A stretch of 58,165 nucleotides of DNA. Origin: Salisapilia sapeloensis. Taxonomy: Eukaryota > Oomycota > Peronosporomycetes > Peronosporales > Salisapiliaceae. The notes below the pieces were generated by a model that did not search any database, was not told the DNA's origin, and saw only the letters and a program-made list of their open reading frames with translations. Numbering within the stretch: the first letter of the stretch is position 1; each line of letters starts with the position of its first letter. The position numbers and the translations under genes were made by a program. Below are positions 10,335 through 21,343 of this stretch, in pieces. Location of the stretch: NCBI GenBank assembly GCA_023334545.1, contig JAADVB010000108.1, positions 1 through 58,165 on the forward strand, given 5' to 3'.

Positions 10335-10670
10335 GTAGAATGTGACCTTGGCGTTGTTCCACTTGATGCCATCGATGTTCGCCGTCGTGACCTGGTGTTC
10401 GTCCATTGACATGCCGCTCTCCACTTTTTCAACGCTAGTGGCGAGTGCACCCCAGTCATTTAATGGCTTGCCGTTCGTGAGCCTCTCGATGAGAGATTGG
10501 ATCTGAGCTTGCTCGCCATGCATCGTTAGCTTCACGAGCGAATTATCCGAAGGATCGTTCGTGGCGCCACCTTGGATTTCGTATTTCTTCATTGCATTGA
10601 TCACCGTGTTGCGGAACATGACGCCCTGCACTTTGCCACGGGCCTCATAGAAATGCTGTACGACGCTCAT
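10329..10670 (-). CDS. Acylphosphatase
   Basis: Intact 113-residue single-exon gene, close to the usual size of about 100 residues. Acylphosphatases hydrolyse the carboxyl-phosphate bond of acyl phosphates such as 1,3-bisphosphoglycerate in the cytosol. The signature loop KVQGVMFR (residues 13-20) provides the phosphate-binding Arg, and the following strand GGATND has the catalytic Asn. The C-terminal WNNAKVTFYI forms the last strand. The TAA stop falls in the hairpin repeat shared with EMC7's 3' end. Confidence 0.93.
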   Translation of the reverse strand: MSVVQHFYEARGKVQGVMFRNTVINAMKKYEIQGGATNDPSDNSLVKLTMHGEQAQIQSLIERLTNGKPLNDWGALATSVEKVESGMSMDEHQVTTANIDGIKWNNAKVTFYI

Positions 10671-11122
10671 ATTCGATGCCGAATGTTCACTTTGCGCTTC
10701 AATCTACAGTTTGATTTGTCTCATTTAACTTTTGATCCTTTGCATTCTAGCCAGAAGAGATAGGTACGATCTATCCAAGCGTTTAAATCAGCCTACTATC
10801 TGTATGTCTAGATGCAACAACTACTCCAAACAAGCATATCACAACATCGGCATAGATGTAGAGCATATACATGCATGTGGGATAGGAGTAGTAAGGATAT
10901 CCATAGTCAATACACCATCAAGTCGAATCCAATGATTGCATTTATGATCATTTTCTATACCTTGTATGGCTATATTTGCAATAAACGGACAACAAAAACG
11001 CATCGAAACGCAATTAACCAGTTCGAACGGTGACGAGCACTTCTCTTGCATCGTATTATCTCCCGATCGCCTTTGTGGCGGCATTGCTGCCCCTATCAAT
11101 ACTTTATCCATCGAAACCTACT
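10671..11122. other. Intergenic between divergent acylphosphatase and FSH-hydrolase genes
   Basis: About 450 bp that should hold both promoters. A GTG-initiated frame extends the hydrolase upstream to 11030, adding a hydrophobic segment, but a conventional ATG at 11123 aligns with the family start. Confidence 0.4.
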
Positions 11123-12019
11123 ATGACCAACCCACAGAAGCTCCGAGTGCTCTGTTTGCATGGCATGTATCAGAATGCCGAGAGCTTTCGTGCCAAAACC
11201 AAGCACTTGCACGGCATTCACGAGCAAATTGAATACGTCTATGCCAACGGACCATTCCAAGTCATCCCGAAGATCTTACAACGACAGCAATCACGTTCAT
11301 CGAAGCTTAAAAAGTCTCCTAAAGTGGATGAAAATCAATTTCGAGGCTGGTGGCCACCAGAATCACCTACAGCAGATGACCGCAGCATACTTGTGAACAA
11401 CCTCACAGAGATACTGGAAGACGTTGGTCCCATCGATGGACTCCTAGGCTTCAGCCAAGGCGCAAGTCTCGCCGCTTGGCTCAGCACCCAACAGGTACCT
11501 CGATTGTACCCATTGCAGCGACGATTTTAGCACTCGTTCCTCGCTTCAATCATTTGATTTAAGCTAACTATGTTGATGTATTGTAGGCGATGGAAGAGCT
11601 CAAGTGGAAACCATCTTTTGTCGTGCTTTTCGGTGCGTATTGTGCTGCGCCTGAGATTCAACCAGGTCTAAGTGCTGGCGTGCAGCATGACATTCCGTCG
11701 CTCCATGTCTTTGGCTCGAATGACTATGTCATTTCCGCTGCCAAGAGTCGGCAAGTCGTCTCTATTTTCCACTCATCACAGGTAAAGCCACGCTTTTACC
11801 ATCGTAAAAGTCTCTTCAAGAGCATTGATTTGACTTGCTTTTTGTATACAGAAGGAGAATGACTTGACCAATACTTGTATCCATGACCAAGGACATGTCG
11901 TCCCCAAGGCGCCACACGTGATGGAAGCGCTCGACCTCTTTTATTCGATGCAGCTCATAAGCTCCATCCATTCGAAAGCGACTCCCGATGATGACGATCA
12001 GAACCAGCTCTTCCAGTAA
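11123..12019 (+). CDS. FSH1-family serine hydrolase
   Basis: Three exons, 11123-11494, 11587-11781 and 11852-12019, in consistent phase, 244 residues. The family (FSH1/OVCA2-like, PF03959) has an alpha/beta-hydrolase fold and acts as a small esterase. Seen here are the first strand RVLCLHGMYQNAE, the nucleophile elbow GFSQGASLA with the catalytic Ser, the Asp-containing strand PSLHVFGSNDYVI, and the catalytic His in HDQGHVVPK. The start ATG at 11123 (MTNPQKLRVLCLHG) is the usual family start. A 15-residue Arg/Lys/Ser-rich insertion (QRQQSRSSKLKKSPK) precedes the FRGWW motif. It is followed by NTF2 on the same strand after 159 bp. Confidence 0.88.
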
Positions 12020-12178
12020 AGGTAGCTAGTCTCCATCTACTTTGTCGGCAATCGACTGCCTAATTTGCGTAAAAAAATTTCATCCAATCGTATGTCTTTT
12101 GTCGTCATTTCTGCCAATCACCTATCTTGGAATGAAAGGCCATACTAACAACCGAGAACAACTAATTCGAGGGCAGAC

Positions 12179-12664
12179 ATGTCGGCGGAGGAAGTAGCGA
12201 AAGCGTTTGTCCAGCACTACTACAGCACGTTCGACTCGAATCGAGCGGGGCTGCAGAACCTCTACGTAGATTCTCATATCCAAAGCCCATGTCTTTCTAT
12301 CCAATAACAACGAACATCGAATGTAGCAACCGGTCTCGACGTTGAGCTGGGAGGGCAATATGATCACGGGGCAGCAGCAGATTATGGAAAAGCTCAACAG
12401 CTTCCCAAAGGTCGCCCACGAGTACCCGATCGTCGATATCCAGCCATCCACTTCTCAGAATGCTATCATCATCTTCGTCCAGGGCAAGCTAAAAGTGCCC
12501 TCGATCTCCATCTATCTCCTTCGACCTCGTACTCACGCTTGTTATTCTTCTAGATTGAAGGTGAGAGCAACGCCATTCAGTTCACGCAAGTCTTCCAGCT
12601 CGTGGCCCATCAACCTGGCCAGTACTACATCCACAACGACGTCTTCCGACTCCAGTACGGCTAA
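12179..12664 (+). CDS. NTF2: Nuclear transport factor 2 (NTF2)
   Basis: Exons 12179-12265, 12327-12494 and 12554-12664 give 121 residues, the normal NTF2 length. NTF2 is a homodimer that carries RanGDP into the nucleus through nuclear pores. The sequence follows the family throughout: VAKAFVQHYYSTFDSNRAGLQNLY, then the segment SWEGNMITGQQQIMEKL, and the C-terminal strands FTQVFQLVAHQPGQYYIHNDVFRL. The ATG is the only one that yields the N-terminal helix. The individual exons are too short to stand out as open frames, so it would be missed without splicing. Confidence 0.92.
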
Positions 12665-12959
12665 TTTGCACCATCATGTCTTCCATGAGGAGCGTAGGAC
12701 GAGCAAGATGCCAGTAGCAAACAAAATCAAAACGTTTTTTTGCTTTCACAACATCCAAATCGTATACATCTTCCACCTCCATATTCATCACCTCTACTCC
12801 TTCCACATAAACATAGTCGCGTATAAATAACACTATGGACCCATTCGATTGATACAATTCACATGCAGTTCCAAGATACATGACAGAAGGGATGATTGGT
12901 AAAATGAACGTATTCAGTGGCATTAATAGAAACTTTCATCTCGAATCTACCACTGAGAC

Positions 12960-14024
12960 TTAGTTGTTCGCGTACTTGTTACGCATGCCCAAGAGCGGGT
13001 TGTTATCGTCGTATCGAGGGAGAGCCTTCGGACGGTAATCCAGGATCTCATCGATACGAGACTTGATCTCTGGCGTGATCTTGTCGACAAACTCCAACGC
13101 CTTCAAGTTCTCTTCAATCTGCTGCACCGACTTGGCACCGAGGATCGTCGTGGACACACGCTCGTTCGTGACGCACCAGGCCAAAGCAAGCTGGGCCAAG
13201 GAGCATCCAACCTCCTTTGCAATCGGCTCGAGCTTTTGCGTCTTAGCAGCGTTCTCCTCCACGCCGGGCATGAAGGCTCCGAATGAACCGGTCTTACGGG
13301 ATCCTTCTGGAATTCCGTCTTTGTACTTGCCCGTGAGAACACCTCCCGCGAGCGGCGACCAGACCGTTAGGCCGTACTTGTACTTGGCGTACAGCGGAGC
13401 GTACTCGTACTCGACACGAGAGCGCTCGAGCATGTTGTACTGCGTCTGGTCAAAGCACGGACGGCATAGACCGAGACGGTCGGCGATCTCACACGCCTCG
13501 ATGATGTCCGTCGCATGCCACTCGCTCGTGCCCCAATAGAACGCATAGCCATGGTCAATCAAATAGTTCATACCTCGCACGATCTCCTCCATCGGTGTGT
13601 ATGGATCCGGACGGTGGCAGAAGACGAGGTCGACATAGTCCAATCCGAAACGCTTCAGGGATCCTTTCATGCCTTCGTAGACGTGCTTGCGGCTAAGTCC
13701 CTGACTGTTAGGTCCGGTCTTACCGGTACCGAACATGAGCTTAGTGCTGACGACCAGATCTTCGCGTTCCCAGAGTCCATCTTCGATTCCCTTCTGGATA
13801 ATCTGACCCATCAGGACCTCGGACTTGCCTTGACCGTAGATCTCAGCATTGTCAAAGAAGTTGACACCGTGTTCGTATGCTGTCTTGAGGATCTTGTATC
13901 CGGTATCAAAGTCCGGCATACCATCCACTGGCATCCAGCTTCCGAACGAGAAGCAAGAGACGAGGAGTCCAGTGTCTCCGAGGAATCGGTACTTCATGCC
14001 GTGGTTTCCAGTTGGGTTGGCCAT
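12960..14024 (-). CDS. Aldo-keto reductase, voltage-gated K+ channel beta-subunit type
   Basis: Intact 354-residue single-exon gene starting at MANPTGNHGMKYRFLG. The frame is open further upstream to 14189, but the family begins near this ATG. The TIM-barrel signatures are present: GSWMPVDGMPDFDTGYKILKT, FDNAEIYGQGKSEVLMG with the catalytic Asp and Tyr, VVSTKLMFG with Lys, DLVFCHRPDP, and the C-terminal NADPH site TTILGAKSVQQIEENLKAL. Proteins of this AKR6-like group bind NADPH; animal members modulate K+ channels, while microbial ones reduce aldehydes. Whether this one binds a channel cannot be told. It converges with NTF2. Confidence 0.92.
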   Translation of the reverse strand: MANPTGNHGMKYRFLGDTGLLVSCFSFGSWMPVDGMPDFDTGYKILKTAYEHGVNFFDNAEIYGQGKSEVLMGQIIQKGIEDGLWEREDLVVSTKLMFGTGKTGPNSQGLSRKHVYEGMKGSLKRFGLDYVDLVFCHRPDPYTPMEEIVRGMNYLIDHGYAFYWGTSEWHATDIIEACEIADRLGLCRPCFDQTQYNMLERSRVEYEYAPLYAKYKYGLTVWSPLAGGVLTGKYKDGIPEGSRKTGSFGAFMPGVEENAAKTQKLEPIAKEVGCSLAQLALAWCVTNERVSTTILGAKSVQQIEENLKALEFVDKITPEIKSRIDEILDYRPKALPRYDDNNPLLGMRNKYANN

Positions 14025-15601
14025 GTTGCTAGAGTTGTCGAGAAGTCTTTCGTAGCTCGATGCAAATCGCGAAATGAGACTTTCGAAGGATTTTTCGTAT
14101 CTTGGAGTGTGGGTCTTGATGATGTAAACAAAAAGAATGATGTGCTGTCCCATCTCATATGATGCATCTTTTTTTAACAAATTGCGCACTTAGTGCAGAG
14201 AGAGCAGCCAAATTCAAGTTCATGCATTTCGAAAGTGGAATGTGAAGCAAACCTTTTTATATGGCAAGGTCAAAGATTGCATTGTGCATGTGATAGTCTA
14301 CCAAGTCGATGAAGCACATTAAAATGTTGGAAGTATGGAAAATTACGGGCAAAATTATGCCGACATCGGTGAGTTTCTAGCTTACCATCCATAGGTGCTT
14401 TTCCGCTACAATGACAGCAATACACTCTTGATCAGTTGCTATGAATAAGTCATACCAAAAATGTCTGAAGTACACCAAGACGAAGAAAAATGTAGGTCCT
14501 ACTCATGCGAATGATCATGTCTTGACATTTGGATCAGACTACTTTCCTATTCACCAACGCTTGAACTATAGATATGCTTACAAAAGATAAAAGTGGCTAC
14601 GATGGATGTAGTTCTCACTCTAACCTATATGCATGCTGCATTCGCTTTCTCAAATGCGGCCAATAGACTTGTATTCTACGTAAGACTCTTTTCTCACACG
14701 CTCGTTATTTAAAGTACTCTTGCCGCCATCAGGAGCACTCGCAAGCGAGTAGAATGTGTCTTACTCAAATACCTGCAGCGGGAATATCTATCGTTTAAGG
14801 GTCAGCATCAACTTGCATGAACCTACATAAGTTGAAAATGAAGGATCCAACGACGCAGTGTCAATGATAATGTATAGTTCTACCCTTTAACAGTAGTAAG
14901 AACTCGGGGGTCTTTAATAATGTAGTTTGAGCTGCTTACAAGATGACAGAGTCTGATCGCAAGCCCACCAGTTTCTTGTGAGCATTGATAAGCAAATAAT
15001 GGTAAAGATGGCTGTTTCTACATTTCTATCTTCTTAACAACAAAGTTAGAGCATGCATACTCTCCATTTGAATACTTATGGCAAGTTTAGCAAATTCGGT
15101 CAATAATGCTTGCTCTGTGCAAAATGAAATATGTCTCGCGTTACATGAGCTACCAATCGATTTACTTTCCTGAACGGATACTCGAAAAAAGCGTAGAACT
15201 GGTAACGAGTACAAAGATAGTATCTTAGAACCCACGTGCTGTATCTACTGTACTCGAAAAGCTGAAGCAGCTAGCATTCCCTCAATCTTCCTGGATTAAA
15301 TGAATTCGAGTATCGGTTTCTCTGTTTGCACATGGACTACCAGCCTCCTATCAGGGTATCCAATGCGTCTTCTAATCACTACTGCATGTAAACGGTCTGG
15401 AATGTACAATACCTTTGCATGGGCATTGGCACGGCTGCAGTTACCGTATTCATACATATTTATTGCAAATTGCGAAATATAAACGATGTATTCAGTCATT
15501 AAAGCTCACAGCAGTTGGCGCAGTGAGTTTTATCCGCATCGGGCGCCAATAGCAAAACTTGTGCTATTTATATGCGATCAAAAGTTACACCAAAGCGCAT
15601 C
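14025..15601. other. Intergenic, nothing recognised
   Basis: The largest gene-free gap, about 1.6 kb, between the divergent AKR and coiled-coil genes. Several minus-strand frames of 60-70 codons occur, but none resembles a protein family. No repeat structure or RNA gene was recognised. Confidence 0.4.
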
Positions 15602-16749
15602 ATGTCCGGTGAACCGTTTGTTGTGAGAAAGCTCTTATGGGAGCAGGTGACGAAAGAAACTGCGGAATCGGAGCTGCGTGAGCTCGAAAGTGTTGTCGGG
15701 TCCTACTTAATTGAAGAAAACGATGTATTGTCAAATTGCTCTACTACTTCTTACGCCCGTGCCAGTAACTAATACCAAGTGCAGGCATTACGGCAAGAGC
15801 TTTTCGTACTAGCGGAAATACTAGCTGACTTTCAGCAGCAGAATGACCACATAAGGGTATGAATAACCCAAATATCCAACCTAATAGATTGTAACTATAT
15901 CTTCTCATGTAGGAAGCACTGGCAAGTAGAGAGCGAGTGCCCGAACCACCAGGACGAGACATGCTTGTGAAGAGAATTAAACTGTTAGCAGCAGAGCTTC
16001 ACTCCAAAGCCGTTTCGTCAAAGGAACTTGAGGAAGACAAGAAGATGCTTGAGTATGTGCTGACAAACACATCCAAATCCAGACAAATACATGGTGCGAT
16101 ATCGCGACGTGATAGCCTCGAGTCTACCCAATCTCTCCACGATGATCCCGATGTAGTCCTATTACGACCTGGAACTGCTAGTTCGGCACGACCAATGACT
16201 CCACGGTCACAACGACCAGAATCACGCTGTTCTACATCATCCGCTCTATCTGCTTCGTTTGAGTCGCTTCAGGTTCGTAGCAACTTACCTCTCGTATGCT
16301 ATCTTTCTCTACTAAGCAGATCTGTAGCAGCTACAGAAGACTTGCGTTCAAGACATAGACGCGATCCGAGGTGATCTATACGAGGCTTTGAGAGAGGAAA
16401 AACAACTTCTGCTCGACGATATCGACTTCTTACAAGTATGCACTCTATTTGCACAGTATATGAGCGATGATGCAACATATTGTAGAGCTGTCTAGACATG
16501 GAGCAAGATTTGATCGACAGCGATAGAAGAGAAGCATGTACAAATGCGCCTCCATCTATTCAGCAACTCCAACAGTTTCAGAAAAAGTTAGAGTCTACTT
16601 TAGAAACTCAATATGATCGAGAGCGGCTAGAGAAACCTCTTTGCTCTGGAAAAAATACGTTCCGACTAACATCATCTAAAAGTGTCAAAGTGCTACAAAT
16701 TCGTCACAAGGTGCAAGAATCAAGAGATGAACCATTTTTCACTTTGTAA
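15602..16749 (+). CDS. Coiled-coil hypothetical protein, five exons
   Basis: Exons 15602-15724, 15785-15856, 15913-16272, 16328-16435 and 16486-16749 join in phase to give 308 residues. An in-frame ATG at 15572 would add ten residues. The protein is rich in heptad-like Leu/Glu/Lys stretches (VTKETAESELRELESVVGSY, RQELFVLAEILADFQQQ, LYEALREEKQLLLDDIDFLQ), with a low-complexity Ser/Arg/Pro region in the middle (SARPMTPRSQRPESRCSTSS). No catalytic domain is seen. Proteins of this design are often cytoskeletal or basal-body associated, but that is only a guess. It converges on the ELMO gene with a 75-bp gap. Confidence 0.7.
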
Positions 16750-16824
16750 TGATAAAACTTGTACAAGAATATTGTAAGTATCTCGACATTCTATTCAATG
16801 CGTTTCAATGGTGGTATCACATCT

Positions 16825-19167
16825 TCAGGTATTGCAACGGGCAAGCTCCGTGAACTTGTCGGCCATTACTTCGCCTTCCTGGACAGAAGCCTTCTTCGTA
16901 GGCTTCATTGCCTTTACTATCGACGCGTTCCATTGACTCAGCACACTCTCAGGATGCAGCTTTCCTTCATTCAACACTTTCTGCATCGCTAGCGGGATAT
17001 CTTGCTTACTCGATGGGAGCTCCAGCGTCAGTTTCCACACGATTGCTGCATAAAGCTACAAGCGAAAGCCATTTAGTCTCATTTACTCGACATTCCATAC
17101 TATATATGCGTACCATGTTGATGCCTTTAAAAACATCTTGGTGACGGTTGCACTCCTTATACAACGTTCCCGAACGCAGCGTAATCACACACTGAAGTGT
17201 GACGTTGATGAGCGTGCATGCGAGAGGAAAGTGTCTCGTCGAGTCGTTCGCCAATGTGTTCATTGTCTCGGCTAATGTCGGCTGCTCTTCTACTAGAAAC
17301 AGCATCTGCAGTAGCGACAGCATACCACATCCTCGCAAGTCCGTTGATGGATCTGTTCCCTGGAATCCAATTTGTTCCCAGTGACTTCCAGTAATCGGGA
17401 CCTTCGTGGTCGTCTTGGTCAACTTGCAATAGATCGTTTGCAGTGTTAGAGCAAACATCTCATTTGACGGATCAAAAGGAGTAGCGGCAATGCACAATAT
17501 TCGGTTTCGTTGCTCAAGCGCTCCAAAGAACTTCAATTTAGGACGCAGACAACTGCATAATGGATTGGCATTAGATCCTTGAATTGAACTTCTCCTTCGA
17601 GACTTCATAAAGACGTCAGCTTCATGATAATAGGATACTAGTTCATTATACTTGATATTGATCTTTGTCTCTGCATCGGACTGCGCTTCAGTCTTCGTCT
17701 CCACAGTATTATGAGGTATCGCACCTTTAGCTTCCACTTCGTTCCAATCATTTACAGCCTCCATGGCTTTTGGAGAAACGGCATCTTTTAATGAAACTTC
17801 CTCCTCCTCCTCTTCTTCCTCTTCAGGGATAGCTCCTTTGCTAAACAGTTTCTTTATTGTTGAGGACTGTTCAGCGTTTATCGACGCAACTGTCGGACTG
17901 CTCTGATCGTCCATCATGCGAACGCTCTGATCACCCAGGCCTCGCTTGTACATACTATGGAGCTCTCCTACCGTCATGTGGTCAAGCCAAGGACTCGATT
18001 CACCTGCACCACTCTCTGGATCGTCTGTTTTAGATTCAGATCTCTTAATAATGGACTTCTCTTTCTCTGTTGCTTGCTTTAGCTCTTCCACTATCTTTTC
18101 TTCATCTGCATTAACAGGCGCAACAGGTGCTGGCATGCTCGTTGGCAATACTTTCGCTACTTCACGATAAATTTCAAACTCATTGTCGTTTGATGCATTA
18201 TCACCACCAGTGTCACCTTTGGATGACATGCTGTAATTAGCTACAGCCGTCACATCGGGATCCGTTGTCATGGCCGTCGGATCAGGTTTCATTTTCTCCG
18301 TCTTCATATTCTGGTAAGCAATCCCAAACATGTCCGAGTCTCCTCCCCTCGACTCTTTTTCAACTTTTAACGCAGGATCTAGCACTGGCATTGGGTCCGA
18401 GTCGAACACAGCTTGAGCTACTCGTATTTCGTCCGTCAAGTCTGCCTTTATAGAAGGCATCATGGGCTCCATTAACTCCTTCTCTTTCGTCACATCCGCT
18501 TTCTTATCTTTTGGTTTCTCAGCTTGGATTTCAGCAACAACAGCCTTATCAATCTCCAACTCGGTATCTTCATCTTCGTCATCACCTTCGACGATGCACA
18601 ATTCGCCATCACGAAAAGAATAGTCTTCCTCCTCTACATCCTCTTCTTCTTCATCTTCTTTAATGTCACCTTCCTCTACTTCGTAAATGGACTCTTCACT
18701 TTCATCACTATCCTCCGAGTCAGACACGGACGCTGCTTGCACGGTAGCATTTCCTCGAAAGCTCCATTCTTCGTCTGAGGTAGTGATAACTGGTGCTGGT
18801 GGCAATGAAGCTGGGTCCAACCCACAAGGACGTATGTTTACCGTATTCGGCTTATATTCCTCTATTAATTCATCCGCAGGTGGCAATGAAGCTGGGTCCA
18901 ACCCGAGTACAGATGAACACATATTATCCGACGTACCATCATCTACCCATTCTATCAGTATTATACACTTATAGTTTAATACATACTATGCACATACCGA
19001 CTGCTATGCTACCAAGACTTTCAAATGCGTCTACATTAGTAAAATATATGAGGTTTCCATAACGTCTTATCACAAATAAAAATCACAGCAATGCAATTAC
19101 CCGTACTCGAAATTCTACGCTGAGAGTCCGAGTGAAGTCTGTCCTCCGTACTGTTTGTCTCTGACAT
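16825..19167 (-). CDS. ELMO/CED-12 domain protein with long acidic N-terminal extension
   Basis: Exons 19101-19167, 18998-19030, 17114-18951 and 16825-17055 join to an exact frame of 722 residues. The ELMO domain fills the C-terminal 200 or so residues, with the diagnostic stretch HWEQIGFQGTDPSTDLRGCG followed by MLSLLQMLFL. ELMO-domain proteins act as GAPs for ARF-family GTPases or as scaffolds for Rac/Dock signalling. The N-terminal 450 residues are strongly acidic and low complexity (runs of Glu and Asp) with two copies of GLDPASLPPA. The start ATG (MSETNSTEDRLHSD) was chosen because it alone links through two short exons to the main frame. It shares a 179-bp divergent promoter region with the IMP-type peptidase gene. 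An ARF-like GTPase gene lies 22 kb away, with no implied link. Confidence 0.85.
18798..18904. repeat. 26-bp direct repeat inside the ELMO gene (GLDPASLPP motif)
   Basis: GGTGGCAATGAAGCTGGGTC continuing to CCAACCC is present identically at 18798-18823 and 18879-18904, 81 bp (27 codons) apart and in the same frame. It encodes GLDPASLPP in both copies. Perfect DNA identity suggests a recent duplication, or selection on a short linear motif. Confidence 0.9.
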
Positions 19168-19346
19168 GATCTTTTACGTAGAACGAATTCCCGAAACTTG
19201 TGCGCTGCCAGAAATGAAAATGACTGCAAATTCCCGATGCATCGTTTCAAGATCGAAACGAACCTTTCTAATAATAGGTTGAAAATATACATGTTCTACT
19301 TTGATTGGTGGAAAAGATATGGACACGAAATTGACAACGAAGCAAG

Positions 19347-20034
19347 ATGCCGGCCAATGCATGGCTAAATGACGCTTGGGTCGTCTTCAGTAGCTTCCTT
19401 CGCTTCGGTGGATTCTCCTATTGCCTAGTGGAAGGCATCGATGCGATCAAATGCGTCGGACCGTCGATGCTACCTACACTGAACCGTGATGGCGACGTCA
19501 TACTGCTGGATAAGATCACTCCACGATTTCGACCGTTGGAACGAGGAGAAGTAGTCATTGCCAAATCCATGTCCAACCCTCGAAACACTGTTTGCAAGCG
19601 AATCATTGCAAAGGTTCAACAGCCTCAGTAGTACGAACCCAAAATCCCTTACTTATACTTATTATTGCCAACAGGAAGGCGAAACGGTAGCCGTACGACC
19701 ACTCTACTCTAGCTCAGATACCGAGTTTCATACGGTGTGTCTTGGTTCGAATGTGGCAAATTTCCAAAACAGAAGCCTGATTACAGTTTGATATAGATCC
19801 CCAAGGGACACGTCTGGTTGGAAGGTGACAATAAGTACGACTCCCATGACTCAAGATACTACGGGCCAGTTCCTTACGCGCTCATTCAAGGCCGCGTTCT
19901 CATGCGTGTACGTTGTGTTATCTTCTCACAAATTGACACCAAATCACTTAGCCACAATTTTTCACTAGGTTTGGCCATTTACACAAATCAAAAAGATCGA
20001 AGGCACACCTACGAAGGCATTTAAACAGCGATAA
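19347..20034 (+). CDS. Mitochondrial inner membrane signal peptidase (IMP1-like)
   Basis: Four exons, 19347-19613, 19675-19734, 19797-19907 and 19969-20034, in consistent phase, 167 residues. IMP peptidases are type I signal peptidases (S26) that remove bipartite sorting signals on the intermembrane-space side of the inner membrane. The nucleophile Ser lies in CVGPSMLPT, the general-base Lys in TVCKRIIAK, and the conserved [20 protein letters not shown] box follows. There is one N-terminal hydrophobic segment. The first intron starts GTTCAAC, less typical than the GTA of its neighbours. A second S26 gene follows directly downstream on the same strand, as expected for the two partners of the Imp complex. 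Confidence 0.9.
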
Positions 20035-20197
20035 ATACATGTTATCTCTCATGCATACCCACATCGATTTTCTTTTCGTCGCGGCCCATACTCCGATTGG
20101 TACTATAGTAATACAAGACTACCAAAAGGTATATGTTGTAAAGGTCATACAAAACCCAAGTTTAACAACACAAATTCCTCGCACACTTCTCGTCGCG

Positions 20198-20760
20198 ATG
20201 AATTACCTGGTCAATGGGCTTTTCATCGGTTGCTCTGCATATGTAGTGAAGCAAAATGTACTTGACATTATGTATGGTATGGGTGGATCGATGTTACCGA
20301 CCGTCCCAAATGGTTCAGTCATCGTGATCGACAAGCTATCGAAGCGATGGAGACACTACGAACGCAATGACATTGTGCTACTCAAATCTCCTACTAGAAG
20401 CAACGGTCAAACCGTTATGAAACGCATCTTGGCATTCGTACACTGCTTTTGCCCCTTTACTTCAACTTGTATCTTATGTATGGTGTAATAGGAGGGCGAC
20501 ACGGTCCATTTACAGCCAACGTCCGAAGATGACGAATCGAGGTCGATTGTCGTTCCAAAGGGTCACGTCTGGGTTGAAGGAGACAACCCGAAGGTTTCCG
20601 TCGACTCGAGGCAAATTGGCGCCATCCCGGCTGCTCTCGTCCTCGGTCGAGCCTATTTGATCGTAAGTTTCCAGCAATTCCTCCGTTTTACGATCAAGCG
20701 GACTAGTAACGATATTATATACAGGCATGGCCATGGGCAGAAGCGAAATTCCTTCGATGA
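20198..20760 (+). CDS. Second mitochondrial inner membrane signal peptidase (IMP family)
   Basis: Exons 20198-20437, 20492-20662 and 20725-20760 give 186 residues. It is a paralogue of the gene just upstream: Ser in GMGGSMLPTV, Lys in TVMKRILAF, then EGDTVHLQP and KGHVWVEGDNPKVSVDSRQIG. The N-terminal segment NYLVNGLFIGCSAYVV is the membrane anchor. The frame is open further upstream to 20039, but the ATG at 20198 gives the usual short N-terminus. Imp1 and Imp2 form a heterodimer in yeast, so the tandem pair may encode both subunits; which is which cannot be decided by eye. It converges on the LYR gene (75 bp). Confidence 0.88.
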
Positions 20761-20835
20761 TATAAAAGGCCACAATAGAAAGTGTCTTAATGCAAATGTC
20801 TATCCAAAGCAACATTTATTTCCTTACTAGTCATC

Positions 20836-21165
20836 TCACTTGCGCTTCGATCCACATTGGGAACAGAATTTAGCACTAGGTGGTTGATACAGTGCTCCAC
20901 ATTCGTGGCAGACCACTTGTTCTTCGCTCTGTTTACTACTCTCACGCTGCTTTTGAGCATATACAGAGTGATAGTACTCCATTTGGGTCAGTTCTTCCTG
21001 TCCGTCGGCCAACATCCTCTTCACCCGATCTGTATCCTTAATACCCATCGCATCACGAAACTTCATCTGGACATAACGTCGCATAATCTCTCGCTGCTCA
21101 TATTCAGGACATCGCTTTGCCGATCGCAAACAGGCTCGATACAGCGCTCGCACCTGGCGCTCCAT
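20836..21165 (-). CDS. LYR-motif protein fused to a C-terminal zinc ribbon
   Basis: Intact 109-residue gene. Residues 1-60 match the Complex1_LYR fold: the LYR tripeptide in RALYRACLRSAKRCP, then Arg-rich helices (REIMRRYVQMKFRD) and the closing helix. LYRM proteins are mitochondrial adaptors that bind acyl-carrier protein and assist iron-sulfur or respiratory-complex assembly. Residues 85-107 add a four-Cys zinc ribbon, CHECGALYQPPSAKFCSQCG, after a short Gln/Lys-rich linker. I am not aware of this ribbon as a standard part of LYRM proteins. There are no introns. It may work with the other mitochondrial genes nearby, but nothing in the sequence shows that. Confidence 0.8.
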   Translation of the reverse strand: MERQVRALYRACLRSAKRCPEYEQREIMRRYVQMKFRDAMGIKDTDRVKRMLADGQEELTQMEYYHSVYAQKQRESSKQSEEQVVCHECGALYQPPSAKFCSQCGSKRK

Positions 21166-21343
21166 CCGTGTCTTGGAATATCTTCGATTCTATCCGTTCT
21201 GGTTTTATTGCTCCAAATATATCCAACTTAAATCTTCAAGCAGCGACATCATGACTACGAACACTATACAAAACAACACATAAAATGGCTAGTTTCGATA
21301 TTCACTTTCGACCCCACCACCAAAACCAAATTGAGCGGTCAGA

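Noticed and set aside
10235-10459. Overlapping minus-strand frames near the EMC7 3' end
   Set aside because: They overlap both the EMC7 last exon and acylphosphatase in other frames and show no family similarity.
13515-14162. 215-codon plus-strand frame
   Set aside because: Antisense of the aldo-keto reductase; composition mirrors its codons.
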